Counted from the stretch's first letter, positions 1 through 7,019 are shown. The stretch: 14,081 bases of DNA from Bacteroidia bacterium (GCA_030433225.1 JAUIMD010000011.1:1-14081); one strand, 5' to 3'. Numbers and translations: made by a program. Notes: generated from the sequence alone by a model not told the origin.

Positions 1-106
1 GCTCGGTGAAGCTTTTGGAGGTTTCTTTGAGGTTCTCGGCTTTGGTGCTTAAAATGAAGCACGAAATAAAAAACAGGGCCAGTAATAAGGTTTGTAAAGC
101 TTTCAT
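1..106 (-). CDS. Partial small secreted protein, paralogue of the gene at 718-1170 (N-terminus only)
   Basis: The reverse strand opens with ATG at 106-104 and stays open to the window edge, giving 35 residues. Residues 1-23 form a signal peptide: a basic MK start, a Leu/Phe-rich core, then an STKA site before AEN. An FISC stretch inside could also act as a loose lipobox. The mature start, AENLKETSKSFTE, matches QAQTLKETTQKFTE of the complete gene at 718-1170, with seven of the ten residues from LKET to FTE identical (L, K, E, T, F, T, E). The two genes lie in tandem on the same strand and are probably duplicates. The function is unknown. The C-terminal part lies outside the window. Confidence 0.6.
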   Translation of the reverse strand, partial: MKALQTLLLALFFISCFILSTKAENLKETSKSFTE

Positions 107-169
107 ACGAATTGGTTTTTAAGTTAATGTTTTGCCTACAGCCTTGATGGAAATCATACCTTTTACCTT

Positions 170-282
170 GAACCTTCGCGTGTGATCTTAAGTGGTGTCA
201 ACAAACAAGTCACAAACAGGCAATGTCTTTTCGAAGGTTCCTTGCTTTCGCTTAAGCAAGGTGTTGTTCCCTTTTAAGGAAC
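170..282. repeat. Cluster of overlapping, mutually exclusive inverted repeats
   Basis: Four perfect short inverted repeats share arms: GAACCTTCG (170-178) with CGAAGGTTC (232-240); GTTCCTT (237-243) with AAGGAAC (276-282); CCTTGCTT (240-247) with AAGCAAGG (254-261); and GTTCC (266-270) with GGAAC (278-282). Because the arms overlap, only some stems can form at once. The cluster lies upstream of the minus-strand gene starting at 106, so it may be part of that transcript's leader. No function is assigned. Confidence 0.4.
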
Positions 283-612
283 TTCACAAGTCAGGTGCTT
301 CATTCCGCCAAAAATCAAGGATGCTTTAAGGCGTTGTTGTTTCGATTAATTGTTGAGGTAAAATTAGGCAATACCCTTCATTGTATCCATTAAATTTGGA
401 ATTTAACATTTGGAGTAATTTTGAAAAACTCGATATTAAATTTGCGTTATTGGAGGGTTAGGATAGTATTTAAAATGCAATAATACAGTAAGTAAGGAGA
501 TGTTTGTTGCGCCATTAAATTTGGAGGTATTACTTAAAACGATTCAAAATAGGGGGAGTTTAGGTAGCTTACTTGTATCCTTCGTAAAATTGTGTTAACA
601 CCATAAAAAGGG

Positions 613-663
613 TAAAACCTGCACAATTCCCGTTGTTTTCTACGAAAAAAGGTGCAGGTTTTA
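613..663 (-). terminator. Hairpin downstream of the 718-1170 gene, probable terminator
   Basis: A perfect 12-bp inverted repeat, TAAAACCTGCAC (613-624) and GTGCAGGTTTTA (652-663), encloses a 27-base loop. Read on the minus strand, the stem is followed by CCCTTTTT. It lies 54 bases after the stop of the minus-strand gene at 718-1170, so it most likely ends that transcript. The long loop and the three C's before the T-run make it less than ideal as an intrinsic terminator. Confidence 0.5.
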
Positions 664-717
664 TCCTCCGTACGTTAATAAAACGTCAGCTGTAAGGTGC
701 CGTCTTTGGTAAAGGGC

Positions 718-1170
718 TTAGTTTTCCGGTGCCTCTTCTTCAATTTTATTGCTGGCCAGTATAGTGGCTTCTTCGGTGCTTCGGTACCATTTGTTGCCCT
801 TTTTTACCCAGTTGGTATGAGAAAGAAAATAGTACGATTCACCGGTGTCGCAATGCCAGATGTTTGAAATAAGTACAGTGGCCGTATTTTTCGATTCTTT
901 TCTGATTTCCTCAATATTGGTTTTCAGAGGATAAAAGTTCTTTTCCATGCAGTGTTTCCAGTGACTGTAATAGTCAGCACAAATGCTGTCCACATTTGAA
1001 GCCGGATCAATAAAAGGGGTGAGTTGCTCAACAAATGCCGCTTCGGTAAGGGCGGTTTGCACCATCAACTCAGTGAATTTCTGGGTGGTTTCCTTCAGGG
1101 TTTGCGCCTGTAGGGCAGAAACCAGCAAGGTGAGGAAAAGCACGGGAATCAGTTTTGTCAGCAGTTTCAT
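718..1170 (-). CDS. Small secreted protein of unknown function, possibly NTF2/SnoaL-like
   Basis: The 150-residue product starts with a clear signal peptide (residues 1-23, cleavage after LQAQ), so it is exported. I chose ATG at 1170-1168 because it places the signal peptide at the N-terminus; an upstream in-frame ATG at 1197 would add nine residues before it. The mature part has N-terminal helices, three cysteines in the middle (DSICADY, HWKHC, IWHC), then strand-like segments ending WVKKGNKWYRS. That order resembles the NTF2/SnoaL cystatin-like fold, but this is inference from pattern only. A truncated paralogue lies at 1-106. The gene may have lost its original C-terminus through a one-base change: the next frame continues after the stop into a plausible tail, KPFTKDGTLQLTFY, then TAA at 677-675. 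Confidence 0.7.
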   Translation of the reverse strand: MKLLTKLIPVLFLTLLVSALQAQTLKETTQKFTELMVQTALTEAAFVEQLTPFIDPASNVDSICADYYSHWKHCMEKNFYPLKTNIEEIRKESKNTATVLISNIWHCDTGESYYFLSHTNWVKKGNKWYRSTEEATILASNKIEEEAPEN

Positions 1171-1640
1171 TTCGGGATACTTTAGGGGAGCATTCAATAC
1201 AATAATCTCTCAGTTTTGTGTTTTACGTTTTGGGTGTTTTTACCAAACACGTGGCTCCATCTTTTTTGCAAGATGAAAAAAATACAATCAATAGTACATC
1301 CACCGAAGTAGGATTATGTTTAGAGTAAAGCAATTGTCCGCCAAAGAAATGTAAAAGGTTCACATTATCAGTTGGCTAGGCTAAAACTACAGTATGTAAT
1401 TGTATAATGAAAATAAATGAAGCACTTTTTGTAAAAAATATTAGCAGGTGCCAATGATCGGCTTAAACGTACCGTAAACACATGTTTTCACTTGTTAAGA
1501 AATATAGACAATAATAATACATTTATAAGTATTATCTATTTGATAAATATATCGAGGGGTTGCATCTTTGTACCAGCAATTTAAAGCAATGCGAACGTGC
1601 GTTGCACAGTATAAGTAACAATAATAAATTACATAGAATC
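1171..1640. other. Divergent intergenic region between the secreted-protein gene and dps
   Basis: This interval of 470 bases is AT-rich and has no credible gene. It contains the dps promoter (1539-1570) and two small hairpins: GTGTTT/AAACAC (1235-1251) and CATCTT/AAGATG (1258-1275). Neither is followed by a T-run on the strand that would make it a terminator. I could not find a clear TAnnTTTG signal for the minus-strand gene. Confidence 0.5.
1539..1570 (+). promoter_or_regulatory. dps promoter (Bacteroidota type)
   Basis: TTTG (1539-1542) and CATCTTTG (1563-1570) are separated by 20 bases. They match the Bacteroidota -33 TTTG and -7 TAnnTTTG signals with one mismatch. Transcription should start about 5-7 bases after 1570, leaving a leader of about 65 bases before the ATG at 1641. 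This placement rules out translation from the in-frame TTG at 1560, which lies inside the promoter. Confidence 0.6.
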
Positions 1641-2108
1641 ATGAAAAATTTAGTAGGAATTGATCAAAAGAAAGCAGCGGCCCTTGCCGATAAGTTGAAT
1701 GTTTTACTGGCCGATTATCAAATGTTTTATCAAAATTTGCGAGGATTGCACTGGAACATTAAAGGGAAAGAGTTTTTTGAACTGCATGTGAAGTTTGAAG
1801 AATACTATGATGAAGCGGTGGTAAAGGTTGATGAAATTGCCGAGCGTATTTTAACGCTGGAGGGTGAGCCGCTGCATACCTTTTCCGATTACATTGCAAA
1901 GTCAGAAATTAAAGAAGCAAAAGGCATTACCAACGGAACAGAAGGGGTGGAAACCATCGTTCAAAATTTCTCCGTACTAATCCTTAAGGAGCGGGAAATT
2001 TTAAGTTTGGCCGCCGATGCCGAAGACGAAGGTACCGTAAGTTTAATGAGCGACTACATTTCAGAAACCGAGAAAACCCTTTGGATGCTAAACTCTTATC
2101 TGAAATAA
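1641..2108 (+). CDS. dps: Dps family ferritin-like DNA-protection / iron-storage protein
   Basis: Dps proteins form 12-subunit shells that oxidise Fe(II) with hydrogen peroxide and store the iron, protecting DNA from Fenton damage. The 155-residue length is normal. The ferroxidase ligands are present with the classic spacing: H37 in GLHWNIKG, H49, E53, then D64 and E68 in KVDEIAERI (compare E. coli H51, H63, D67, D78, E82). The N-terminus is short and has only a few lysines, so strong nonspecific DNA binding is uncertain. The ATG at 1641 is chosen because the promoter ends at 1570 and the family normally begins close to this point. The gene has its own promoter and is followed by a terminator at 2130-2163, so it is probably monocistronic. 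Confidence 0.93.
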   Translation: MKNLVGIDQKKAAALADKLNVLLADYQMFYQNLRGLHWNIKGKEFFELHVKFEEYYDEAVVKVDEIAERILTLEGEPLHTFSDYIAKSEIKEAKGITNGTEGVETIVQNFSVLILKEREILSLAADAEDEGTVSLMSDYISETEKTLWMLNSYLK

Positions 2109-2129
2109 AAGGAAATTCATCAGGTATAT

Positions 2130-2163
2130 AAAAGGCTGTTCGTGGTGCACGAATGGCCTTTTT
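2130..2163 (+). terminator. Rho-independent terminator of dps
   Basis: AAAAGGC (2130-2136) pairs with GCCTTTT (2156-2162) and TTCGTG (2139-2144) with CACGAA (2148-2153), joined by two G-T wobble pairs and closed by a GTG loop. A T-run follows the stem. It begins 21 bases after the dps stop. An in-frame ATG at 2153 for the next gene lies inside this hairpin and is therefore an unlikely start. Confidence 0.85.
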
Positions 2164-2221
2164 GTTGTGTAAAAAGGTTAAATATGTCAACCTTTTTTTC
2201 AAGAGTAAGTTAGTTGAAAAA

Positions 2222-2881
2222 ATGTGCGAAATGACAGTTGAGATTTGGAGCGATGTAGTATGCCCGTTTTGTTTTATAGGAAAGCGAAGGTTCGAACAGG
2301 CGTTGGCGCGGTTCGATGGAAATGTGGCGATAAATGTGGTATGGAAAAGCTTTCAGTTAAACCCCGGGGCGGTCACTAACCCGGGCATAAATGTGCTGGA
2401 CGACCTTGCCCGAACTAAAGGGTGGACTAAGGATTACACCCTTAAAACCACCGAATATGTGGTGCAAATGGCTAAAGGCGAAGGGCTGAATTTCAATTTT
2501 GAAAAAGCAGTAGTGGCCAATACGTTTAATGCACACCGTTTGTTGCAATTGGCTAAAAGTAATGGCTTGGGAGAGCAGGTGAAAGAAAACCTGTTGCATG
2601 CCTATTTTGAACAGGGCAAAAATGTGGATGATGCAGCAACGCTCATTCACATGGGAGTAGAGGCCGGATTGCACAAACCTGAGGTGGCCCGGCTTTTTGA
2701 AAACACCGGGTTGTTTGCAGATGCCGTTCGGGCTGACCTTAATGAAGCCCGGCAACTCGGTATTTCCGGTGTTCCTTTCTTTGTAATTAACCGTAAATAC
2801 GCCCTAAGTGGTGCGCAGCCGGTATCGGTTATGCTGGAAACCCTCCAAAAGGCCTCGCAGGATCACATGAAGTTAGCGTAG
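2222..2881 (+). CDS. DsbA family oxidoreductase, FrnE-like
   Basis: The product (219 residues from ATG 2222) is a thioredoxin-fold protein of the cytoplasmic FrnE branch of the DsbA superfamily, thought to act in disulfide exchange or isomerisation. It has the family opening VEIWSDVVCPFCFIGKRRFE, with redox motif CPFC at residues 14-17, a helical insert of about 100 residues, and the cis-proline loop GISGVPFF with P185. There is no signal peptide, so it should be cytoplasmic. ATG 2231 is an equally good start; ATG 2153 is rejected because it falls in the dps terminator. No clear TAnnTTTG promoter was seen in the 58 bases after that terminator. The stop lies only three bases from the end of the convergent glucosidase gene, with no terminator between them. 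Confidence 0.88.
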   Translation: MCEMTVEIWSDVVCPFCFIGKRRFEQALARFDGNVAINVVWKSFQLNPGAVTNPGINVLDDLARTKGWTKDYTLKTTEYVVQMAKGEGLNFNFEKAVVANTFNAHRLLQLAKSNGLGEQVKENLLHAYFEQGKNVDDAATLIHMGVEAGLHKPEVARLFENTGLFADAVRADLNEARQLGISGVPFFVINRKYALSGAQPVSVMLETLQKASQDHMKLA

Positions 2882-2884
2882 GGC

Positions 2885-3850
2885 TTATGCCGGGTATTCG
2901 TCCTCTTCGAGTAACAGATTGGCGATCAGGGCTGTCCAGCCGGTTTGGTGCGAGGCTCCCAGGCCTTTACCGGTATCCCCGTTAAAAAACTCGTAAAACA
3001 TCTGGTGGTCTCTAAAATGGATGTTTTGACTAAACTGTATGTTTTCGGCATAGTACCTGTATTTGCCGGTTTCGTCCCGGTCAAACAGGCTCAGCAAGCG
3101 ATTGGTAAGCTCTTTGGCAATTTCCTTTAAATTGAGTTTTACCCCCGATCCTTTCGGAAATTCATACACATATTCCGGGCCATAATAGGCGTAATATTTT
3201 TTTAGCGAAATAATAATGAGGTAGTTTAGCGGAAGCCAAATAGGGCCTCGCCAGTTCGAGTTTCCACCAAACATGTCCGATGTGCTTTCTCCGGCTTCGT
3301 ATTGTATGGTGTGCTTACCATTGTAATGCTCAAAAACATAGGGGTTTTTCTCGTAATGTTTGGAGAGGGACCGTATGCCGTAATCGGACAGAAATTCGGC
3401 CTCATCCAGCATACGCCGTAACAAATGGTCGAGCCTGAAACTACGCATAATGGCAAACAGGTGATCGCCTTTGTCGTTTTTTTGCTCAATGCGCGAAATG
3501 AGCGAGGCCAGGTCGGGCCGCGAACGAATAATTTCAATGGCCCGCCGCTTAAAGCGTCGCAGGTTTTTAAAGGTATCGCTGTTGATTACCTCTACCGCCA
3601 AAAGTGGAATAATGCCCACCAGCGAACGTACTTTTAAACGTTCAGAGCTTCCGTTTTCCAGCAATACTTCATCGTAGTAAAAATTGTCCTTATCGTCCCA
3701 CAACGATATTTCTTTTTTACCAATGTGGTGCATGGCCCAGGCAATGTTAAGGTAGTGCCTGAAAAATTTGGCCGCAAATTCCTCGTAATTTATGTTGTGG
3801 TTGGCCAGTTCCAACGAAATTTGCAGCATGTTGAGAGAAAACATAGCCAT
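2885..3850 (-). CDS. C-terminal fragment of the GH63-like glucosidase
   Basis: The frame can be opened at ATG 3850, an internal methionine of WMAMF, giving 321 residues; conserved sequence in this frame actually extends further, to about 3874, just before an in-frame stop at 3877-3875. It carries the second half of the catalytic barrel, including NSNWRGPIWLPLNYL and GKGLGASHQTGWTALIANLL near the C-terminus. An independent gene starting here is unlikely: the fragment has no start signals of its own and begins inside a conserved helix. It ends three bases from the stop of the convergent FrnE-like gene. Confidence 0.75.
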   Translation of the reverse strand: MAMFSLNMLQISLELANHNINYEEFAAKFFRHYLNIAWAMHHIGKKEISLWDDKDNFYYDEVLLENGSSERLKVRSLVGIIPLLAVEVINSDTFKNLRRFKRRAIEIIRSRPDLASLISRIEQKNDKGDHLFAIMRSFRLDHLLRRMLDEAEFLSDYGIRSLSKHYEKNPYVFEHYNGKHTIQYEAGESTSDMFGGNSNWRGPIWLPLNYLIIISLKKYYAYYGPEYVYEFPKGSGVKLNLKEIAKELTNRLLSLFDRDETGKYRYYAENIQFSQNIHFRDHQMFYEFFNGDTGKGLGASHQTGWTALIANLLLEEDEYPA

Positions 3851-5475
3851 CCAGCTTGTGGCATCGGCCTGTTGCTACGGTCAAATACCCCAATGTTATC
3901 CAGGCCTAAAAATCCACCTTCAAACACATTGGTTCCATCGGCATCTTTACGGTTTACCCACCAGGTAAAATTTAGCAGCAATTTTTGAAAAGAGCGTTCC
4001 AGAAAATCCAGGTCTCCTTCACGGTTCTTTCTTTTGTCGGTTTGGTAAACCTGCCAAACGGCCCAGGCGTGCACGGGTGGGTTTACGTCGCTAAAATTCC
4101 ACTCGTACGCCGGAATCTGACCATTGGGGTGGAGGTAATATTCCTTTAAAATCAGCAACAGTTGTCGCTTGGCAAATTCGGCATCCACATGTGCAAAGGT
4201 GGTGGTATGAAATGCCAGATCCCATTCCGCATACCACGGGTATTCCCACTTATCGGGCATCGAAAGGATGTTGCGGTTGGTAAGGTGCTGCCAATCGTAA
4301 TTGCGCTTAAAATCCCGGTCGGGAGGAAACTTCCCTTGCTCACCATTCAGCCACTTATACACATCAAGGTAGTAGTATTGCTTGGTCCACAGCAAACCGC
4401 CCAAGGCATTTTTTACCAATTGTTTATGCTTGGCGTTCAGGTTTTTTGGGGTGAGATTGTCGTAAAATTCGTCGTGCTCACGTATGCGTTGCGCAAAAAT
4501 GGTGTCAAAATCGTGCCACGGATTGCTCACTTTCTTTTTGGTGAGCCGTACTTTTATTTCGATGGATCCCTGTGCCTTTACCTTTTGGTGCAAATGAACG
4601 GCAGCTTTGGTGCCCTCATTCAGCGGATTTACCGAAGGTTTGCCTTTTACCAGGTAGTCGTTAATGCCGTCTTTTACATAGGGAAACTCGCTCTCGGTGC
4701 CATAAATTACCTTATTGTTGGTTTCGTTTTCGCAAAACAGCTGTTCGCCTCCCTCATGGTAAAAATAAAATTTGCCGTTGCGCGATGAATGTGCCTGTAA
4801 AACATGGTCGGTTAATCGTTTAATTTTTGGCCGTTGATACCTGCTGTTGTGTTTCCAGTAATTCCGGTACCATATATGCGGCAACACATGGATGTATGCA
4901 TCTTTTGGGCCCCGGTTAAAAACGGTGATTTTCAGCAATATATCGTTTATGCCGGCTTTGGCATATTCCATGTAAACATCAAAATAGGCATTGTCGTTAA
5001 AAATGCCCGTATCAATCAGTTCGTACTCGGGTTGGTGCCGGTTGCGGCCGCGGTTTACACTTACCAAATCGTTGTATGGAAACGGATTTTGCGGATATTT
5101 ATACAGGTATTTACAGTAGGAGTGGGTGGGAGACGACTCCAAATGATAGTACAATTCTTTTACATCTTCGCCATGGTTTCCTTCGCCGTTGGTAAGGCCA
5201 AAAAGGCGCTCCTTTAAAATGGGGTCACGGCCATTCCAAAAGGCAGGTGCCAAACACAGTATTTGCTGGTTGTCGCAAAACCCGGCAATGCCTTCTTCTC
5301 CCCAGCGATAGGTGTTGCTTTTGGCCTGGTCGTGCGTAATTGCCCCCCAGCTATAGCCTCCCTTGCTGTAATCTTCGCGCACTGTACCCCACTGCCTTTC
5401 GGTAACATAAGGCCCCCACTTTCTCCAGGTGCGGTTGTCCGATGATTTTTCTAGTCTTTTCTCTTCTGGTCCCAT
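3790..5475 (-). CDS. N-terminal fragment of the GH63-like glucosidase (about 534 genuine residues)
   Basis: The reading frame is open for 561 codons, but only residues 1 to about 534 are in the true frame; the last 27 are out-of-frame tail read through the start of the other fragment. It begins with the hallmark GPYVTERQWGTVREDYS (residues 21-37), then RDPILKERLFGLTNGEGNHG (83-102), a beta-rich N-terminal domain to about 310, and the start of the catalytic barrel. In the barrel DKWEYPWYAEWDLAFH (408-423) and IPAYEWNFSDVNPPVHAWA (454-472) are strongly conserved; the acidic D463 region is a reasonable candidate for the general acid, but I have not proved this. ATG 5475 is the only credible start. 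Confidence 0.8.
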   Translation of the reverse strand: MGPEEKRLEKSSDNRTWRKWGPYVTERQWGTVREDYSKGGYSWGAITHDQAKSNTYRWGEEGIAGFCDNQQILCLAPAFWNGRDPILKERLFGLTNGEGNHGEDVKELYYHLESSPTHSYCKYLYKYPQNPFPYNDLVSVNRGRNRHQPEYELIDTGIFNDNAYFDVYMEYAKAGINDILLKITVFNRGPKDAYIHVLPHIWYRNYWKHNSRYQRPKIKRLTDHVLQAHSSRNGKFYFYHEGGEQLFCENETNNKVIYGTESEFPYVKDGINDYLVKGKPSVNPLNEGTKAAVHLHQKVKAQGSIEIKVRLTKKKVSNPWHDFDTIFAQRIREHDEFYDNLTPKNLNAKHKQLVKNALGGLLWTKQYYYLDVYKWLNGEQGKFPPDRDFKRNYDWQHLTNRNILSMPDKWEYPWYAEWDLAFHTTTFAHVDAEFAKRQLLLILKEYYLHPNGQIPAYEWNFSDVNPPVHAWAVWQVYQTDKRKNREGDLDFLERSFQKLLLNFTWWVNRKDADGTNVFEGGFLGLDNIGVFDRSNRPMPQAGWLCFLSTCCKFRWNWPTTT

Positions 5476-5649
5476 GGTTATGTAGCAATTAGATTCGCAA
5501 GCTTATGCGGTATCTTTTTTGCAAAGGAAACAAATAAAAATTGATATTTTGATTGAATCTGAATAAGACCTGCGTTAAATTGTTACTAATGTTGCTTTTT
5601 AGGGTGGAAATTGATTTTTTTCGTGCGCTTTTGGTGAACGATGATTTTA

Positions 5650-5657
5650 TACCTTTG
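5650..5657 (+). promoter_or_regulatory. Candidate -7 element of the RNA methyltransferase gene
   Basis: TACCTTTG matches the Bacteroidota -7 consensus TAnnTTTG exactly. The nearest upstream TTTG (5630-5633) is only 16 bases away, shorter than the usual 19-21, so the -33 element is doubtful. The expected start of transcription falls at about 5662-5664, on the ATG at 5663, implying a leaderless or nearly leaderless message. Confidence 0.45.
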
Positions 5658-5662
5658 CTTTT

Positions 5663-6412
5663 ATGCTTTCCAAAAACAAAATAAAATACATACAGGCCTT
5701 GTCGCTAAAGAAGTTTCGTGATAAATACGGGGTATTTGTGGCCGAAGGAGAAAAGCTTGTTCAGGAACTGTTGCCCTTTTTTAAGGCGGAAATGCTGGTG
5801 GTACAGCAAAACGACGCAGGGGAGTACCCGGCGGGAGAGGCAGAAGTGTTGACCGTAACATCCGGAGAAATGAAAAAAATCAGTAATCTCCAATCGGCAC
5901 GCAATGTACTGGCTGTGTTTTACAAACCTGCCGGTATTCTGGAGGTTTCCGAGATTCGGAATTCCCTGACCCTGGCATTGGATGGTATCCAGGATCCGGG
6001 CAATTTGGGCACAATTTTGCGCATTGCCGATTGGTTTGGTATTGCCAATGTGGTTTGTTCGCCCGATACGGTGGATGTGTTTAATCCCAAGGTTGTGCAG
6101 GCTACAATGGGGGCACTTGCAAGGGTAAAGGTGCATTACACACCTTTGGCTGAATTTTTATCACAGGCAAAAGTTCCGGTATACGGCACGTTTTTGGAAG
6201 GAGAAAACCTGTACCAAACTCAACTTGATTCGCACGGTATTATACTCATGGGAAACGAAGGCAAAGGCATTCGGGAAGAACCGGCAAAATACGTATCAAA
6301 AAAGCTGTTTATTCCACCTTTTCCTCCCCATGCTCAAAATGTTGAATCGTTAAACGTGGGCGTGGCCACTGCCATACTTTGTGCTGAATTCCGGCGGCCT
6401 TCGGTACCCTGA
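5663..6412 (+). CDS. SpoU/TrmH family RNA 2'-O-methyltransferase
   Basis: The 249-residue protein is a SPOUT-class enzyme that transfers a methyl group from S-adenosylmethionine to a ribose 2'-OH in rRNA or tRNA; the exact target nucleotide cannot be read from sequence. Residues 1-90 form the SpoU substrate-binding domain (MLSKNKIKYIQ..KKFRDKYGVFVAEGEKLV). The catalytic knot follows with its three motifs: DPGNLGTILRIADWFG (residues 111-126; N114 and R120), IILMGNEGKGI (193-203), and ESLNVGVATAIL (228-239). It resembles RlmB-like rRNA enzymes more than tRNA TrmH. The ATG at 5663 matches the family N-terminus well. It is transcribed divergently from the broken glucosidase and converges on the DUF4252 gene. 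Confidence 0.9.
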   Translation: MLSKNKIKYIQALSLKKFRDKYGVFVAEGEKLVQELLPFFKAEMLVVQQNDAGEYPAGEAEVLTVTSGEMKKISNLQSARNVLAVFYKPAGILEVSEIRNSLTLALDGIQDPGNLGTILRIADWFGIANVVCSPDTVDVFNPKVVQATMGALARVKVHYTPLAEFLSQAKVPVYGTFLEGENLYQTQLDSHGIILMGNEGKGIREEPAKYVSKKLFIPPFPPHAQNVESLNVGVATAILCAEFRRPSVP

Positions 6413-6463
6413 TTGGTACCCCATTCTTAAAGCGTTTGCATTAACCGTGCTGCAATTTCCAGC

Positions 6464-7015
6464 TTATAAATTGGGTAAAAAGTCACCAATGTCAATGTTG
6501 GCAAGGGATGCTACGGCCGCCAGTTCCTGGGTGGTCATGTGTCCGGTTATGCTAAGTACCATACGTTCGTTCCGTTCTTTTACAATCACCACAAGGTCTC
6601 TTATTTTTTCCGATTTGCTGTCTTCCAGCATGTAAACATTCAGTTCCTCGTCGTTATCCTTCATTTTTACCATCAGGTTGTAGCCGCCTTTTTTCAGGGT
6701 GTTTTCCAGTTTTTTTACCTGTTCGTCGCTAAATACCGAACTGGGCATATCGCCCAATAAAATTATCTCGTCCATGTGGCTTACCAATAGCTTTAGGGAA
6801 TCGAGCTTTTGATCGCTGTTTACCGCTGATGCGATGGAAAGGCTGAATTTTAGCATGGAAGAGCTGATGTAAACTGCCGATAAGCCACTAATGTCCTGGC
6901 TGGAAAGTTCATCGTAAACGGTTTTTACCGGAGAGGTGTACGTTTGCGCACTGAGGTGCTGCAGGTGCATTGCAATAAACAGGCATGTTAGTGTTAAAAT
7001 AATTCTGGATTTCAT
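6464..7015 (-). CDS. DUF4252 domain secreted protein, third gene of an ECF sigma operon
   Basis: The 183-residue product has a signal peptide (residues 1-24, cleavage after LSAQ) and a mature part that fits DUF4252: an N-terminal IS-G-L segment (DISGLSAVYISSSML), helices, then NLMVKMKDNDEELNVYMLED and the closing VVIVKERNERMVLSITGHM. The family's function is unknown. It is common in Bacteroidota and, as I recall, is often found next to ECF sigma factors. The ATG at 7015 lies four bases after the stop of the upstream membrane-protein gene, suggesting translational coupling in one operon. It converges with the methyltransferase gene, 51 bases apart, with no obvious terminator. Confidence 0.85.
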   Translation of the reverse strand: MKSRIILTLTCLFIAMHLQHLSAQTYTSPVKTVYDELSSQDISGLSAVYISSSMLKFSLSIASAVNSDQKLDSLKLLVSHMDEIILLGDMPSSVFSDEQVKKLENTLKKGGYNLMVKMKDNDEELNVYMLEDSKSEKIRDLVVIVKERNERMVLSITGHMTTQELAAVASLANIDIGDFLPNL

Positions 7016-7019
7016 GAGC

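Larger units (their letters stand above)
107..717. other. Gene-free interval of about 600 bases
   Basis: No convincing coding sequence is visible on either strand here, apart from a possible lost C-terminal tail of the 718-1170 gene at its right edge (675-719, minus strand). The interval holds the inverted-repeat cluster at 170-282, three copies of ATTAAATTTG (390-399, 435-444, 514-523), a 10-bp palindrome GTGTTAACAC (592-601), and a terminator-like hairpin at 613-663. I saw no Bacteroidota-type promoter for the gene starting at 106. Confidence 0.5.
2885..5475 (-). pseudogene. GH63-like bacterial glucosidase, interrupted by a frame-shifting deletion
   Basis: Together the two frames encode a bacterial glucosidase of the GH63 / MGH1-like (alpha/alpha)6-barrel type, normally one chain of roughly 880 residues; here about 860 residues remain. 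The N-terminal frame runs from ATG 5475 to VFDRS (codons 3888-3874) and then goes out of register. The C-terminal frame picks up at about 3874 as QQADATSWMAMFSLNML. From what I recall of the family, these parts are normally joined by about ten residues of the type xPLPTGGxLE, so the break looks like a short deletion whose length is not a multiple of three, not a single-base slip. The rest of both parts looks intact and conserved, which suggests a recent mutation or an assembly error. There is no signal peptide, so the intact enzyme would be cytoplasmic. Confidence 0.85.

Noticed and set aside
1560..1640. Extended N-terminus for Dps from TTG 1560
   Set aside because: The region overlaps the predicted promoter and transcription start, and the added residues do not resemble the family.
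2153..2221. Extended N-terminus for the FrnE-like protein from ATG 2153
   Set aside because: The ATG lies inside the dps terminator stem, and the family starts close to VEIWSDVVCPFC.
3877..3888. Programmed frameshift as the explanation of the split glucosidase
   Set aside because: No slippery heptamer or pause structure is seen at the junction, and conserved residues are missing there, which points to a deletion.
4162..4788. A 208-codon open frame on the plus strand inside the glucosidase gene
   Set aside because: It is antisense to strongly conserved glucosidase sequence, has no recognisable family and no start signals.
6403..6420. GGTACC-CTGATT-GGTACC hairpin at the end of the methyltransferase gene
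   Set aside because: GGTACC is itself palindromic, no T-run follows on either side, and the stop codon sits in the loop; it is probably chance.
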